NCBI RefSeq assembly: GCF_902616385.1
Contig: NZ_CACMSM010000004.1
Location: 1 to 64,000, forward strand
DNA from: an uncultured Prochlorococcus sp.
Lineage (GTDB): Bacteria; Cyanobacteriota; Cyanobacteriia; PCC-6307; Cyanobiaceae
DNA length: 64,000 bases
Reading direction: 5' to 3'
A program made the translations under genes and the position numbers. Shown in pieces: positions 19,208 through 28,872 of this stretch (position 1 is the stretch's first letter; every line of letters begins with the position of its first letter). The notes below the pieces were generated by a model, which made no database searches, was not told the origin of the DNA, and was given only the letters and a program-made list of their open reading frames with translations.

Positions 19208-20425
19208 ATGGAAATTATTGAAAAAATAAAAACTAATAAATCGGATAATAACCTAACAGAAATACAAAAAATCTGTCTTCATCAATTACAATCAAGCCCT
19301 CTCCCTAATCCTAAAAGTGAACAATGGAGACTTTCAAATAAATCAAAATTGTCAACCCTTTTAGATTACTCAGTTAATGAAAAAGATTCAAAATTTGATA
19401 TACCATATCCAAAAAATTCTCAAAGTACTATTAGATTAATAATTGGTGAGAATTGCCAAATTAAATTAATAGAGAAAAATTATTCAATACAGCAATTAAG
19501 TGAGGATGAATTACAAAAATATATCAAGGAACAGATATCTTTTTTTAAGCAAAACGAAAATTGGAGTGACCTACTAAATCTGTCTTTAAGTTGTAAAAAC
19601 AATATTTTGGGATTAAAAATAAATGGATCAAAAATTCCTCCTATTGAAATTTTTAGTCACGCATCAAGTAATTCTTTAAATGCAAAAACCCTCGTAATAT
19701 TTTTAGAAAAGAATTGTGATCTTGAATTATTACAAGTAAATCTTGGTAAAGAAAACTCTTCATTATCTCAATCAACTTTCTTTTGCTTGAAAGAAAATAG
19801 TTCCTTAAATCATGGTGTTGTTTCTTACGGTAAAAACAGATCCAATCTATTAAATTCTCTCAATGTAATTCAACAAAAAAATAGTGCATACAACTTAGGA
19901 TCTTTACATTTCAAATTCAATTACGCGAGATTTGAAATTAGTATTAAGCAATCTGCGGGAAACGCTAAAACAAATATCAAAGGTATGCAAATAACAAAAA
20001 AAGATGAGCAGATTTCAACCTATACAAAAATAGAATTTAATGGCCCAAATGGATTTCTAGATCAAATTAATAAATCACTTGCTGATGATAAATCACATGC
20101 AATATTTGAAGGTTCAATAATAGTTCCGAAAATTGCCCAGAAAACTGATGCTTCGCAATTAAGCAGAAATTTACTTTTATCAAATCTCGCACAAATAGAT
20201 ACCAAACCTCAATTAGAAATAATTGCTGATGACGTCAAATGCAAACATGGGGCTACAATTTCGCAACTAAATGAAGAAGAACTTTTTTATATGCGAACAA
20301 GAGGGATCACATTAACAGAAGCAAGTAAACTACAATTAAGTTCTTACTTTCAAGAAATAATTTCATTTATTCCCATTTCAAAAGATAAATGGGATTTGCT
20401 TGATAAACTTTTAAACGAGAATTAA
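19208..20425 (+). CDS. sufD: Fe-S cluster assembly protein SufD
   Basis: SufB paralogue and partner in the SufBC2D scaffold. 405 residues. The conserved C-terminal core is ADDVKCKHGATISQLNEEELFYMRTRGI with the conserved Cys-x-His. The N-terminal half is divergent, as usual for SufD. ATG start four bases behind sufC. Its TAA overlaps the ATG of sufS by one base, which suggests translational coupling. Confidence 0.93.
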   Translation: MEIIEKIKTNKSDNNLTEIQKICLHQLQSSPLPNPKSEQWRLSNKSKLSTLLDYSVNEKDSKFDIPYPKNSQSTIRLIIGENCQIKLIEKNYSIQQLSEDELQKYIKEQISFFKQNENWSDLLNLSLSCKNNILGLKINGSKIPPIEIFSHASSNSLNAKTLVIFLEKNCDLELLQVNLGKENSSLSQSTFFCLKENSSLNHGVVSYGKNRSNLLNSLNVIQQKNSAYNLGSLHFKFNYARFEISIKQSAGNAKTNIKGMQITKKDEQISTYTKIEFNGPNGFLDQINKSLADDKSHAIFEGSIIVPKIAQKTDASQLSRNLLLSNLAQIDTKPQLEIIADDVKCKHGATISQLNEEELFYMRTRGITLTEASKLQLSSYFQEIISFIPISKDKWDLLDKLLNEN

Positions 20426-21678
20426 TGGAAACGATTCAAAATTTTCCTGAAATAACGAAGAAAGACTTTCCTCTTTTAAATAAGAACTTAAAAAGTAATG
20501 ATCAAATTATTTATTTAGACCATGCTGCAACCACACAAAAACCAATACAAGTCTTAAAAAAAATTGATGAATATTACAAAAACTTTAATGCTAATGTACA
20601 TAGAGGGGCACATCAATTAAGTGCTAAAGCAACAGAAGAATTTGAAAATGCACGATATTTAATTAGCCAATATATAAAAGCGAATTCAGCAAAAGAAATT
20701 ATTTTCACAAGAAATGCTACTGAGGCAATCAATCTAGTAGCTAGATCATGGGGCGAATATTTCTTAAAAGAAAACGATGAAATACTCTTATCAATAATGG
20801 AGCATCATAGCAATATTGTTCCATGGCAAATGGTTGCAGCAAAAAATAAATGTAAATTAAAATTTATAGGTATAGATAAAGATGGGAAATTAGATATAGA
20901 CGACTTTAAATCAAAACTAACATCTAGAACTAAACTTGTTAGCGTAGTTCATGTTAGTAATACTCTAGGTTGCTGTAATCCAATCAAAGAGATAACTAAA
21001 TTAGCTAAACAAAAAGGTTCTTTAGTGTTAATAGATGCATGCCAAAGTTTGGCTCATCAAAAACTGGATGTGATTGATCTTAATATAGATTTTTTAGCTG
21101 GATCAGGACATAAATTATGCGGTCCTACAGGTATTGGTTTCCTCTGGTCAAGAAAAGAAATCCTAGAAAAAATTCCTCCTCTCTTTGGAGGTGGCGAAAT
21201 GATTCAAGATGTTTTTGAAGAGACAAGTACTTGGGCAGAGCTACCACACAAATTTGAAGCTGGAACTCCAGCCATTGCAGAAGCAATAGGTCTTGCAGAA
21301 GCGATCAATTATATTAACAATATTGGATTGAATGAAATTCATGAATATGAAAAAACTATTACTAAATATTTATTTGAAAAATTAAATCAAATAGAAAATA
21401 TTGAAATCATAGGTCCATCGCCGGAGATAGATCCAGACAGAGCCTCACTTGCCACCTTTTATATAAAAAATATACATTCAAATGATATTGCTGAAATTCT
21501 TGATTCAAAAGGAATTTGCATCAGAAGTGGACACCATTGCTGTCAACCTCTTCACAGATACATTGGAATTAAATCATCAGCTAGAATCAGCATGAATTTC
21601 ACAACCAATAAGGAAGAAATTGATATTTTTATAGAAAAATTAAAAGATACTATTGATTTTCTAAAAATCAATTCTTAA
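20425..21678 (+). CDS. sufS: cysteine desulfurase SufS
   Basis: PLP enzyme releasing sulfur from cysteine for the Suf scaffold. The PLP lysine lies in AGSGHKLCGPTGIGF (near residue 230) and the catalytic cysteine in IRSGHHCCQPLHR (near 370). Group II desulfurase of 417 residues. Last gene of the operon; its 3' end overlaps the convergent S9 peptidase gene by four bases. No sufE is adjacent. Confidence 0.95.
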   Translation: METIQNFPEITKKDFPLLNKNLKSNDQIIYLDHAATTQKPIQVLKKIDEYYKNFNANVHRGAHQLSAKATEEFENARYLISQYIKANSAKEIIFTRNATEAINLVARSWGEYFLKENDEILLSIMEHHSNIVPWQMVAAKNKCKLKFIGIDKDGKLDIDDFKSKLTSRTKLVSVVHVSNTLGCCNPIKEITKLAKQKGSLVLIDACQSLAHQKLDVIDLNIDFLAGSGHKLCGPTGIGFLWSRKEILEKIPPLFGGGEMIQDVFEETSTWAELPHKFEAGTPAIAEAIGLAEAINYINNIGLNEIHEYEKTITKYLFEKLNQIENIEIIGPSPEIDPDRASLATFYIKNIHSNDIAEILDSKGICIRSGHHCCQPLHRYIGIKSSARISMNFTTNKEEIDIFIEKLKDTIDFLKINS

Positions 21679-23600
21679 ATATTCAAAGCATTTTTTAAAA
21701 ATTCCTGAGATTTTTGCATTACTACTTCTTTATTTTCAATATTTCTAAAACCATGCCCTTCATTATCAAAAAAAATAACTTCTGAATATTTATTATTCTG
21801 AATCAAAATTTCTTGAATTTTTAAAGTTTGTTTATAAGAAATAACTGTATCTTTTTTTCCATGAAACAATAAGACAGGTTTTTTTATTTTGTTAATATAA
21901 TTTATCGGTGATCTATTTATATAATCATCATGGTCTTTTGCATAATTTCCTACCAAAGAATTTAAATAATCTTTTTCAAACCTATGAGTGTTGTAATGCA
22001 TTTCCTTCAAATCAATAACAGGATATTTACAAATTGCTGCTGTAAAAATAGAACCATGTAATAAACAATTCAGAGCAGTTAACCCACCAGCACTATTCCC
22101 AAAAATTACTACTTTTTCACTATCAACTTGATTTGATTTAATCAATTCAAGAGCTAGTGCTTTGCAATCATAAGAATCAACAATTCCCCATTTATAATTC
22201 AACCTCTCTCTATATGCTTTGCCAAATCCTGATGATCCTCCATAATTGACTTCAGCAACAAAAAATCCCTTCGAAGTCCAATATTGAACTTCAGAATTAT
22301 ATGATCCATCAAAACATGAAGTTGGTCCGCTATGTGCTCTAACAAAGAGCGGTGGCTTTCTAAAATTTTCAACAAGCGGTCTATAAAGAAAACAATGAGT
22401 TGATTTATCTTCAAAACCTTTAAACCAAAATGTTTCAGGTTTTGAACAATCTTTTATATGATCAAAAAATATCTGCTCATAAAAATTTGATAATACTTTT
22501 TTTGCAAAATCAATTTCAAATAAAATTCCCAAAAAATCAGATCCATAACCATTTAAAAGAACTTTTTTCTGAAAAACACTGAAATCACTAATTGAAGTAA
22601 AAGGGGTAGAAAATTCTTTAACAAATTCAAGATCTTTATATTGTTCCAATATTAAACTATTTTCTTTTTTTGCTACACAAAATAAATTTTTTTTATTCCC
22701 AGAAAAAAATGTTATTCCAGTGACCCATTGTGGTGCTCCATATTCCATCAAATTTCTCTCTACTCTTTTCTTAATAAAAATATTCTCAATTTCACTAACA
22801 TCTAAAAACAATAAGTTCCACCATCCAGAACTATCTTCAGAACATACCAAATGTGTTTCACTAATCCAATAGGGTTGAAAAAAAGAAACATTTTTTTTAG
22901 AGTTTATCAGCTTATTTGAGAATTTTTTTATTTTTTGTATCTCACCATCTTGATCTATTTGAGCAAAAAAAAGCTCATTTTTCTCCCAGGGCATATATGG
23001 AGCATCCCACTCTATCCAGGAAAGTAATTTAGCAGATCTATTAGAAGATAATTCTCCAGCAAAATTTTTAAATTTTTTAATTCGATGAATATCTTGTTTA
23101 GTTTTTTTTAAATTTAAAGAAAATAAATAGTCTCTATTATTTATTTCGCAAATTCCATACAATAAATTTTTTTCAGAAATGACAAATGAAGAATCAAAAT
23201 TTCCATCAATTGATTTAGATAGTTGATTAGGTTCGTGAAATGAAACGAGATATTTATTTTGGCTTCTATCAGTTGACGCTGCCTCTTTAAAAATTTGAAA
23301 CCATACTGCCCTGGTAATCTGATCTATCCATATCAAGTAAAAATTATTTTTAAAAAGTATACACTTATAAGATTTACCACCATATCCATGAAAATTATTT
23401 TTAATATTATATTTTTTATTTGTTAATTTCTGAGGAAACGCTTCTTTGTTATTAAATGGTCTTGCAAAAATGGCATTCTCATTTTTTCCTTCACCTACAA
23501 CATCAATCCAAAAAATTGTATCCCTTATAATGGTTAATTCCTTGAAAGCTTTTTTTTTAGATTCAGTTTGCCTAACTTTTAACTTATCATCATTACTCAT
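21675..23600 (-). CDS. S9 family prolyl oligopeptidase-like peptidase
   Basis: 641 residues: an N-terminal beta-propeller region (to about 390) and a C-terminal alpha/beta hydrolase domain. The nucleophile is in FGNSAGGLTALNC (near 502), the Asp in FHGKKDTVI and the His in DNEGHGFRN (near 615). Cytosolic; no signal peptide. Substrate unknown (dipeptidyl or acylaminoacyl peptidase type). ATG start. Divergent from def with about 78 bases between. Confidence 0.88.
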   Translation of the reverse strand: MSNDDKLKVRQTESKKKAFKELTIIRDTIFWIDVVGEGKNENAIFARPFNNKEAFPQKLTNKKYNIKNNFHGYGGKSYKCILFKNNFYLIWIDQITRAVWFQIFKEAASTDRSQNKYLVSFHEPNQLSKSIDGNFDSSFVISEKNLLYGICEINNRDYLFSLNLKKTKQDIHRIKKFKNFAGELSSNRSAKLLSWIEWDAPYMPWEKNELFFAQIDQDGEIQKIKKFSNKLINSKKNVSFFQPYWISETHLVCSEDSSGWWNLLFLDVSEIENIFIKKRVERNLMEYGAPQWVTGITFFSGNKKNLFCVAKKENSLILEQYKDLEFVKEFSTPFTSISDFSVFQKKVLLNGYGSDFLGILFEIDFAKKVLSNFYEQIFFDHIKDCSKPETFWFKGFEDKSTHCFLYRPLVENFRKPPLFVRAHSGPTSCFDGSYNSEVQYWTSKGFFVAEVNYGGSSGFGKAYRERLNYKWGIVDSYDCKALALELIKSNQVDSEKVVIFGNSAGGLTALNCLLHGSIFTAAICKYPVIDLKEMHYNTHRFEKDYLNSLVGNYAKDHDDYINRSPINYINKIKKPVLLFHGKKDTVISYKQTLKIQEILIQNNKYSEVIFFDNEGHGFRNIENKEVVMQKSQEFLKNALNI

Positions 23601-23678
23601 TTCAAAAAACTATAAAGAAAGTAAATTAAAGTGCTAGTATTTTTATAGCTAATCTATTAATTTAAAACTTTTTTTAAC

Positions 23679-24284
23679 GTGGCAAACCATTTTTCACAAC
23701 TTGCAAAAAAGTCAAGAACAAATGGAAGCTCAGAAAAAATTTCAAAAGAGCAAACAGGTAAGCCATCTCTAGACATTTATAAACTTGGTGATGATGTATT
23801 AAGACAAAATTCCAAAAGAATAACTAAGGTTGACGAATCAATTAGAAAACTTGCTAGAGAAATGCTTCAAAGCATGTATGCAGCTAAAGGAATTGGACTT
23901 GCCGCACCTCAAATTGGTATCAACAAAGAGCTTCTTGTCATAGATGTAAATTTTGAAGATTCGGCAGCAGAACCTCTAATTTTAATCAATCCAGAAATTA
24001 CAGACTTTGGAACAACCCTTAACTCATACGAAGAAGGCTGCTTAAGTATACCTGGAGTCTATTTGAATGTAGTAAGACCATCAACTATAAAATTAAAATT
24101 TAGAGATGAAATGGGTAGACCACGCAAAATGAAAGCAGATGGACTTCTGGCAAGGTGTATTCAACACGAAATGGATCACTTAAACGGAATATTATTTGTT
24201 GATAGAGTTACATCGAAAGATGATTTAAACAAGGAACTTATAAAGGAAGGTTTTAACGAAAAAGACGTAATTTCTATTAATTAA
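23679..24284 (+). CDS. def: peptide deformylase
   Basis: Fe2+-dependent removal of the N-formyl group from nascent proteins. All three motifs are present: GIGLAAPQIG, EEGCLSIPG and QHEMDHLNG. 201 residues; the N-terminal 30 residues are a low-complexity extension. GTG start. The HIT gene follows after four bases, which suggests co-transcription. Confidence 0.95.
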   Translation: MANHFSQLAKKSRTNGSSEKISKEQTGKPSLDIYKLGDDVLRQNSKRITKVDESIRKLAREMLQSMYAAKGIGLAAPQIGINKELLVIDVNFEDSAAEPLILINPEITDFGTTLNSYEEGCLSIPGVYLNVVRPSTIKLKFRDEMGRPRKMKADGLLARCIQHEMDHLNGILFVDRVTSKDDLNKELIKEGFNEKDVISIN

Positions 24285-24288
24285 TCTA

Positions 24289-24630
24289 ATGACGGAAACT
24301 ACAATATTTCAAAAAATAATTAATGAAGAAATACCCTGCGATAAGCTTTATGAAGATGAGTTTTGTATCGCGTTTAATGATATCCAAGCGCAAGCACCAG
24401 TGCATTTTTTAGTGATTCCAAAAAAGCCAATTATTAGTTTATTAGATTGTATTGAAGAAGATGCAGATTTATTAGGACATTTACTTTTTATTGGTAGCAA
24501 AATAGCTAAATCAAAAAATTTAACTAATTGGAGAACAGTAATTAATACTGGAGCAGAATCGGGACAGACAGTTTTTCATTTACATATTCATTTTTTATCT
24601 GGAAGAAAAATGAATTGGCCCCCCGGTTAA
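24289..24630 (+). CDS. HIT-family nucleotide-binding protein
   Basis: Histidine-triad hydrolase/transferase (Hint type), acting on adenosine nucleotide conjugates. The triad HLHIHFL lies near residue 98, preceded by NTGAESGQTVFH. 113 residues, the usual size. ATG start immediately after def. Confidence 0.93.
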   Translation: MTETTIFQKIINEEIPCDKLYEDEFCIAFNDIQAQAPVHFLVIPKKPIISLLDCIEEDADLLGHLLFIGSKIAKSKNLTNWRTVINTGAESGQTVFHLHIHFLSGRKMNWPPG

Positions 24631-24677
24631 AACTCTCGAAAGAAATGTTTTTGGGTTATAAATAAAGAAAAAAAACA

Positions 24678-24956
24678 ATGAATACACCAGATTCCTTAAA
24701 TACAAAATCCAAAAATTTATCCAATATAATATCAAAAAATTGGGAAGAGCTAGACGATTCACTCAAAACTAAGTTAATAAAAATTTGGAGAGTTTTAACT
24801 TACAAATGGCAATTACAAATTTTATTTAACCTACCTTTTCTTCTATGGTGGGTATTAGATAAATCTTTTCCAAAAGTGCATAAATTTGATATAACAATCT
24901 TGAATTACTTAAATTTACCTGACTGGGTACTTTCATTTATTGGCTTTGGTCAATAG
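24678..24956 (+). CDS. hypothetical membrane-associated protein (92 aa)
   Basis: Begins MNTPDSLNTKSKNL. A hydrophobic segment LQILFNLPFLLWWVLD (about 52-67) and a second weaker one near the C-terminus suggest membrane association. It lies between the HIT gene and the ABC transporter on the same strand with gaps of about 45 bases each. No family recognised. Confidence 0.65.
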   Translation: MNTPDSLNTKSKNLSNIISKNWEELDDSLKTKLIKIWRVLTYKWQLQILFNLPFLLWWVLDKSFPKVHKFDITILNYLNLPDWVLSFIGFGQ

Positions 24957-24998
24957 ACTGCAAAAAGTTATAATTTTCCTTATAAAACTTGTCGATTA

Positions 24999-26981
24999 AT
25001 GAATAAAACAGTTAATAATAAATCCAAGATACTTTACCAATTACAAAAATTAAGAAAACTATCTCAGCCTTTTTTTCTTCCCATAGATCAATGTAATGGA
25101 TTCCAATTCATATGGCTTTTGATTTCTCTTTTATTTTGTGTTGGTGGAGTAGTACTTGTTGGTCTTACAGGAATAATCAGTTTTTTTGAAAGCTTTCAAC
25201 CAATTTTTCTTGAAAAGTATTTCGGAGGTGTAGTAAGTACTATCAATTCAATTTGGGCTGGTAGTTGGGGATTGCTTTTCTCAGCCTTATTTCTAATTGG
25301 ATCAGGGAGCTTTTTTAGCTTAAGACGTCAATTAAAAAACCGAAGATGGTTACATTGGTTATTCCTTGCGATAATTGTATTAATGCTATTAGCTGTAAAC
25401 GGAATAAACGCAGGTATTGGATTTATAGCAAGAGATTTAACAAATGCTTTAGTAGAAAAACAAGAAGATGGATTTTATCGGATATTGGGGATTTACGCTT
25501 GTTGTTTCGCTGTGGCTCTACCAATAAGGGTTTCCCAAATATTTTTTACATATAAATTAGGAATAATTTGGAGAGAATGGCTTTCAAAAAGTTTAGTCAA
25601 AGATTATATGACTAATAAAGCTTATTACCAGTTAAATCCCAATGATGAAGAACAAACCGATGTAGATAATCCCGATCAAAGAATCACAGATGATACCCGA
25701 GCTTTTACCGGGCAAAGTCTCTCTTTCACATTAGGTATTTTTGATGCCCTACTAACATTTTCACTTAATATTCTTATTTTATGGAGTATTAGTACAACAC
25801 TTACTTTTTCTTTATTTGGCTACGCTGCATTTGCAACTTCTATCCTTTTAATTGCTGGAAAAAATCTTGTAAAGATTGACTTTGATCAACTCAGATATGA
25901 AGCAGATTTTCGATATGGCTTAGTACATATTAGAGATAATGCTGAATCAATAGCCTTTTACTCTGGGGAGAATCCTGAGCGAAGTGAAACTGAAAGACGC
26001 TTAGGAGAAGTGGTGAGAAACTTTAATTTACTGATTATATGGAGAGTAATAATCGACGTCATGAGAAGATCCATTAATTATGCTGGAAATTTCTTTCCAT
26101 ATTTAATAATGGCAATCCCTTACTTTAAAGGTGATATTGATTATGGACGCTTTATTCAGGCAAGCTTTGCATTTGGAATGGTTGAAGGTTCATTATTTTT
26201 CATTGTTAATCAAATCGAAGAACTTGCAAAATTTACTGCTGGTATTGGCAGATTAGAAGGATTCCAATCAAAAGTTGAATCCATTAGTCAAACCAACCCT
26301 ACAAGCAATCAAAACGTTATTTCAGATTACCCCTCAATTGTTATTAATAATGCTGACCTTTGCCCACCAGGATCAAATAAAACAATCATTAAAAATTTAA
26401 ATTTAAGCATCGACAATAATCAATCACTATTGGTTGTAGGACCATCTGGGTGCGGTAAAACATCTTTACTAAGAATGATTAGTGGTTTATGGGAACCAGA
26501 TCAGGGAGTAATTAAAAAACCAAAAATTGGGGAATTATTATTCATACCTCAAAAACCATATATGTTACTTGGTTCTTTAAGGGAACAATTATGTTATCCC
26601 ACAGAAGTTAATAAATTTAGTGATGAACATCTTACTTCTGTACTACATGAAGTAAATTTAAAAACCTTAGTTGATAGGTATCCTAATCTTGATATCAAAC
26701 AAGATTGGCCACGAATTCTTTCCCTAGGAGAGCAACAAAGATTAGCTTTTGCAAGACTCTTACTAAATTCTCCAAGATTTGCAGTACTTGATGAAGCAAC
26801 AAGTGCCTTAGATATTAACACTGAAAAAAAACTATATAGTTTACTAAAGCAACGAGAACTTTCTCTTATTAGTGTTGGACATAGACCTAGCTTAAAAGAT
26901 TTTCACGAGAATATTTTAGAATTAAATGGACAAGGAGATTGGAAATTATTGACCTCTGATAAGTATAATTTTAAGGATTAA
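24999..26981 (+). CDS. SbmA/BacA-like ABC transporter (fused membrane and ATPase domains)
   Basis: 660 residues with about six membrane segments (35-390) followed by an ABC ATPase. Walker A VGPSGCGKTSLLR is near 485, the signature LSLGEQQR near 570, and Walker B FAVLDEATSALD near 590. It belongs to the ABCD/SbmA-BacA type exporters and importers; in bacteria these move peptides, vitamin B12 or very-long-chain fatty acids. The substrate here is unknown. It is followed eight bases later by an Hli gene. Confidence 0.88.
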   Translation: MNKTVNNKSKILYQLQKLRKLSQPFFLPIDQCNGFQFIWLLISLLFCVGGVVLVGLTGIISFFESFQPIFLEKYFGGVVSTINSIWAGSWGLLFSALFLIGSGSFFSLRRQLKNRRWLHWLFLAIIVLMLLAVNGINAGIGFIARDLTNALVEKQEDGFYRILGIYACCFAVALPIRVSQIFFTYKLGIIWREWLSKSLVKDYMTNKAYYQLNPNDEEQTDVDNPDQRITDDTRAFTGQSLSFTLGIFDALLTFSLNILILWSISTTLTFSLFGYAAFATSILLIAGKNLVKIDFDQLRYEADFRYGLVHIRDNAESIAFYSGENPERSETERRLGEVVRNFNLLIIWRVIIDVMRRSINYAGNFFPYLIMAIPYFKGDIDYGRFIQASFAFGMVEGSLFFIVNQIEELAKFTAGIGRLEGFQSKVESISQTNPTSNQNVISDYPSIVINNADLCPPGSNKTIIKNLNLSIDNNQSLLVVGPSGCGKTSLLRMISGLWEPDQGVIKKPKIGELLFIPQKPYMLLGSLREQLCYPTEVNKFSDEHLTSVLHEVNLKTLVDRYPNLDIKQDWPRILSLGEQQRLAFARLLLNSPRFAVLDEATSALDINTEKKLYSLLKQRELSLISVGHRPSLKDFHENILELNGQGDWKLLTSDKYNFKD

Positions 26982-26989
26982 CAAAAACA

Positions 26990-27265
26990 ATGAATTCTAA
27001 AGAAGAACAAACTAACTCAGAAGTCACTAATTTAGAGAATGAGAGTTTGATAGAACTGCAGAAAGATCCAAATTATATCAATGAACAAACTGAAGAAAAC
27101 AAATTATATGAAAAATCTATAGAAATTAAAGATGAATATAAATTTGGATGGAGTAGTTATTCTGAAATAACTAATGGAAGATTCGCAATGATTGGCTTCC
27201 TTGCAATAATATTGATTGAACTATTTAGTAAACAATCGTTTTTAAAATGGGCAGGAATCGCATAA
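26990..27265 (+). CDS. high-light-inducible (Hli) protein
   Basis: One-helix chlorophyll-a/b-binding-like protein (91 residues). The C-terminal half carries the signature YSEITNGRFAMIGFLAIILIELF, with the Glu and Asn-x-x-Arg pair that can bind pigment. The N-terminal 55 residues are a charged extension. Hli proteins protect photosystems under stress. It is translated right behind the ABC transporter and is convergent with ycf66 without any gap. Confidence 0.88.
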   Translation: MNSKEEQTNSEVTNLENESLIELQKDPNYINEQTEENKLYEKSIEIKDEYKFGWSSYSEITNGRFAMIGFLAIILIELFSKQSFLKWAGIA

Positions 27266-28195
27266 TTAATCATCAAATCTAGAACTGTTATCTCTTGGTT
27301 TCTTTTTGTTTGTTCCAACATTATATCTACTATTTTGATTTTTTGAACTTGATCTAGCTGAAGAGCTTACTCTACGAGTCTCACGTGGTTTTTTGGCTTG
27401 ATTAGCATCTTTAAATGAAGCATCTTCTACTTGAGCTGTTGAAGTTTGCTCCCTAATAGGGGGTCTATTAGATTTATTTCTTAATGGAGAGGAATCACTA
27501 GGAGCAGAGATATTATCTCGTCTAGAAACTGTACGATTCATTCTGGGTCTTGACCCTGTTTTAACTTCTTCACGAGATAAATTTCTTCTCTCACCAAAGT
27601 TATTAGTCTCTGGTTGTTTACTATTTCTATCTTCAGAAGTCTGTCTTCTCCTTCTTATAGGTTCGTCATTTTCAAACTGACTTATTCCCCTCGTAGATTG
27701 CCTACCTCTACTTGCTACAGCAGAGGGTATAGCTCTTGAAACATTCCTCCTACGAGATCTCCCTTCCGTATATTCTTCTTCAAATTCATCTTCTTGAGGT
27801 TTAAATCTTCTGGATGGTCTTTCAGATTCTTCAAATCTATCATAATCGTCATTAAATCGGCCTCTAGAATTTCTAGGAATATCAGAAATAGAATCATCAT
27901 CAAAATAAGATGACCTTCTAGCCTGATCAGTAGCAACTCCCCTTAATCGCACACTTTCATATGCGAAAAAAACTGTAGTTCCTGCTAATAAAAACTGACC
28001 AAACTGAAGGATGGGATCTAACCTCCAGCCTTGAAAAAATAATATTCCTCCGCACAAAAGTCCAATTGCTGCAAAGAAAACATCATAATCCCTTGCCAAG
28101 GCAGGCTTAAAGGACCTCAAAAAATAAAGGCCTCCTCCACATACCGCGAGAACTATACCAACAATACTGGCCCAATTTAGACTAGCATTGACCAC
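27266..28195 (-). CDS. ycf66: Ycf66-family membrane protein with long basic tail
   Basis: The N-terminal 95 residues hold about three membrane segments (LNWASIVGIVLAVCGGGLYFL ... FFAAIGLLCGGILFFQGW ... LLAGTTVFFAYESVRLRG), matching Ycf66. The remaining 210 residues are low complexity, rich in Arg, Ser, Glu and Asn, and presumably disordered. GTG start. It lies behind psbX on the same strand. Ycf66 is conserved in cyanobacteria and some plastids and has no settled function. Confidence 0.85.
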   Translation of the reverse strand: MVNASLNWASIVGIVLAVCGGGLYFLRSFKPALARDYDVFFAAIGLLCGGILFFQGWRLDPILQFGQFLLAGTTVFFAYESVRLRGVATDQARRSSYFDDDSISDIPRNSRGRFNDDYDRFEESERPSRRFKPQEDEFEEEYTEGRSRRRNVSRAIPSAVASRGRQSTRGISQFENDEPIRRRRQTSEDRNSKQPETNNFGERRNLSREEVKTGSRPRMNRTVSRRDNISAPSDSSPLRNKSNRPPIREQTSTAQVEDASFKDANQAKKPRETRRVSSSARSSSKNQNSRYNVGTNKKKPRDNSSRFDD

Positions 28196-28273
28196 ATTCT
28201 TTCTCCAAAAATTTATTTTTTAAAGGGTTTCTTATATCCCTTATATATAGTGTACTTAAAACTTCTACAAAAA

Positions 28274-28459
28274 CTAGCGTCTTCCAGTAGAAGTACGATC
28301 GAGAGAATCTTTTTGGCTAACAAAAATCAAAAATGCAGTGGCTGGAATAACGATAAGTAAGGCAGCGGCAATAAAACTACCTATCATTCCAACTGCGGAA
28401 TTATTTGCAACTTCAGCAGAAAAATCTGCGGCTAGTAATAAATTTGAGATTTGAAACAC
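28274..28459 (-). CDS. psbX: photosystem II protein PsbX
   Basis: Small photosystem II subunit. The core [31 protein letters not shown] matches the PsbX membrane helix and its stromal SQKD motif. The GTG at 28459 gives [14 protein letters not shown] and 61 residues; a TTG at 28480 would add seven. Upstream of ycf66 on the same strand with 78 bases between. Confidence 0.85.
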   Translation of the reverse strand: MFQISNLLLAADFSAEVANNSAVGMIGSFIAAALLIVIPATAFLIFVSQKDSLDRTSTGRR

Positions 28460-28539
28460 TTTTAAATATTTAATTCTCAATTTATAATACGAATTAAATA
28501 CGTTTCAACGGGTTATTTATTAAGATGAATTAAATAATT

Positions 28540-28854
28540 GTGATTTCCTTGCTTTTACACTCTCTTCAAATATTAGATATTAGTTTAGGAATTTCTCTTT
28601 CATATCTAACTATAGTTTTTCTAATAAGATTAATACTTACTTGGTACCCAAAAATTGATTTAAGTAAAGGTTTATGGTTATTAATTTCAATACCATCAAG
28701 CTCTATTCTTAATTTAACAAGAAAAATAATCCCTCCTATTGGAGGCGTTGATGTTGGACCCGTAATTTGGATCGGCGTCATAAGCTTTTTAAGAGAAATT
28801 TTAGTCGGTCAGCAAGGGCTTATAAAACTTGCATTGCATACAAATATTTCATAG
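28540..28854 (+). CDS. YggT/Ycf19-family membrane protein
   Basis: 104 residues with two hydrophobic segments. Typical YggT motifs are present: LIRLILTWYPKIDLSKGLW followed by ILNLTRKIIPPIGGVDVGPV. The family is linked to cell division and thylakoid or nucleoid organisation in cyanobacteria and plastids. GTG start at 28540. It is divergent from psbX and convergent with accC. Confidence 0.88.
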   Translation: MISLLLHSLQILDISLGISLSYLTIVFLIRLILTWYPKIDLSKGLWLLISIPSSSILNLTRKIIPPIGGVDVGPVIWIGVISFLREILVGQQGLIKLALHTNIS

Positions 28855-28872
28855 AAATCATTTGATTATTTC

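Noticed and set aside
21675..23600. Horizontal origin of the S9 peptidase gene
   Set aside because: It is AT-rich and ordered like its neighbours; no mobile or repeat sequence flanks it.
27715..27936. 73-aa minus-strand frame inside ycf66
   Set aside because: Another frame of the Arg-rich low-complexity tail; composition is an artefact of that repeat.
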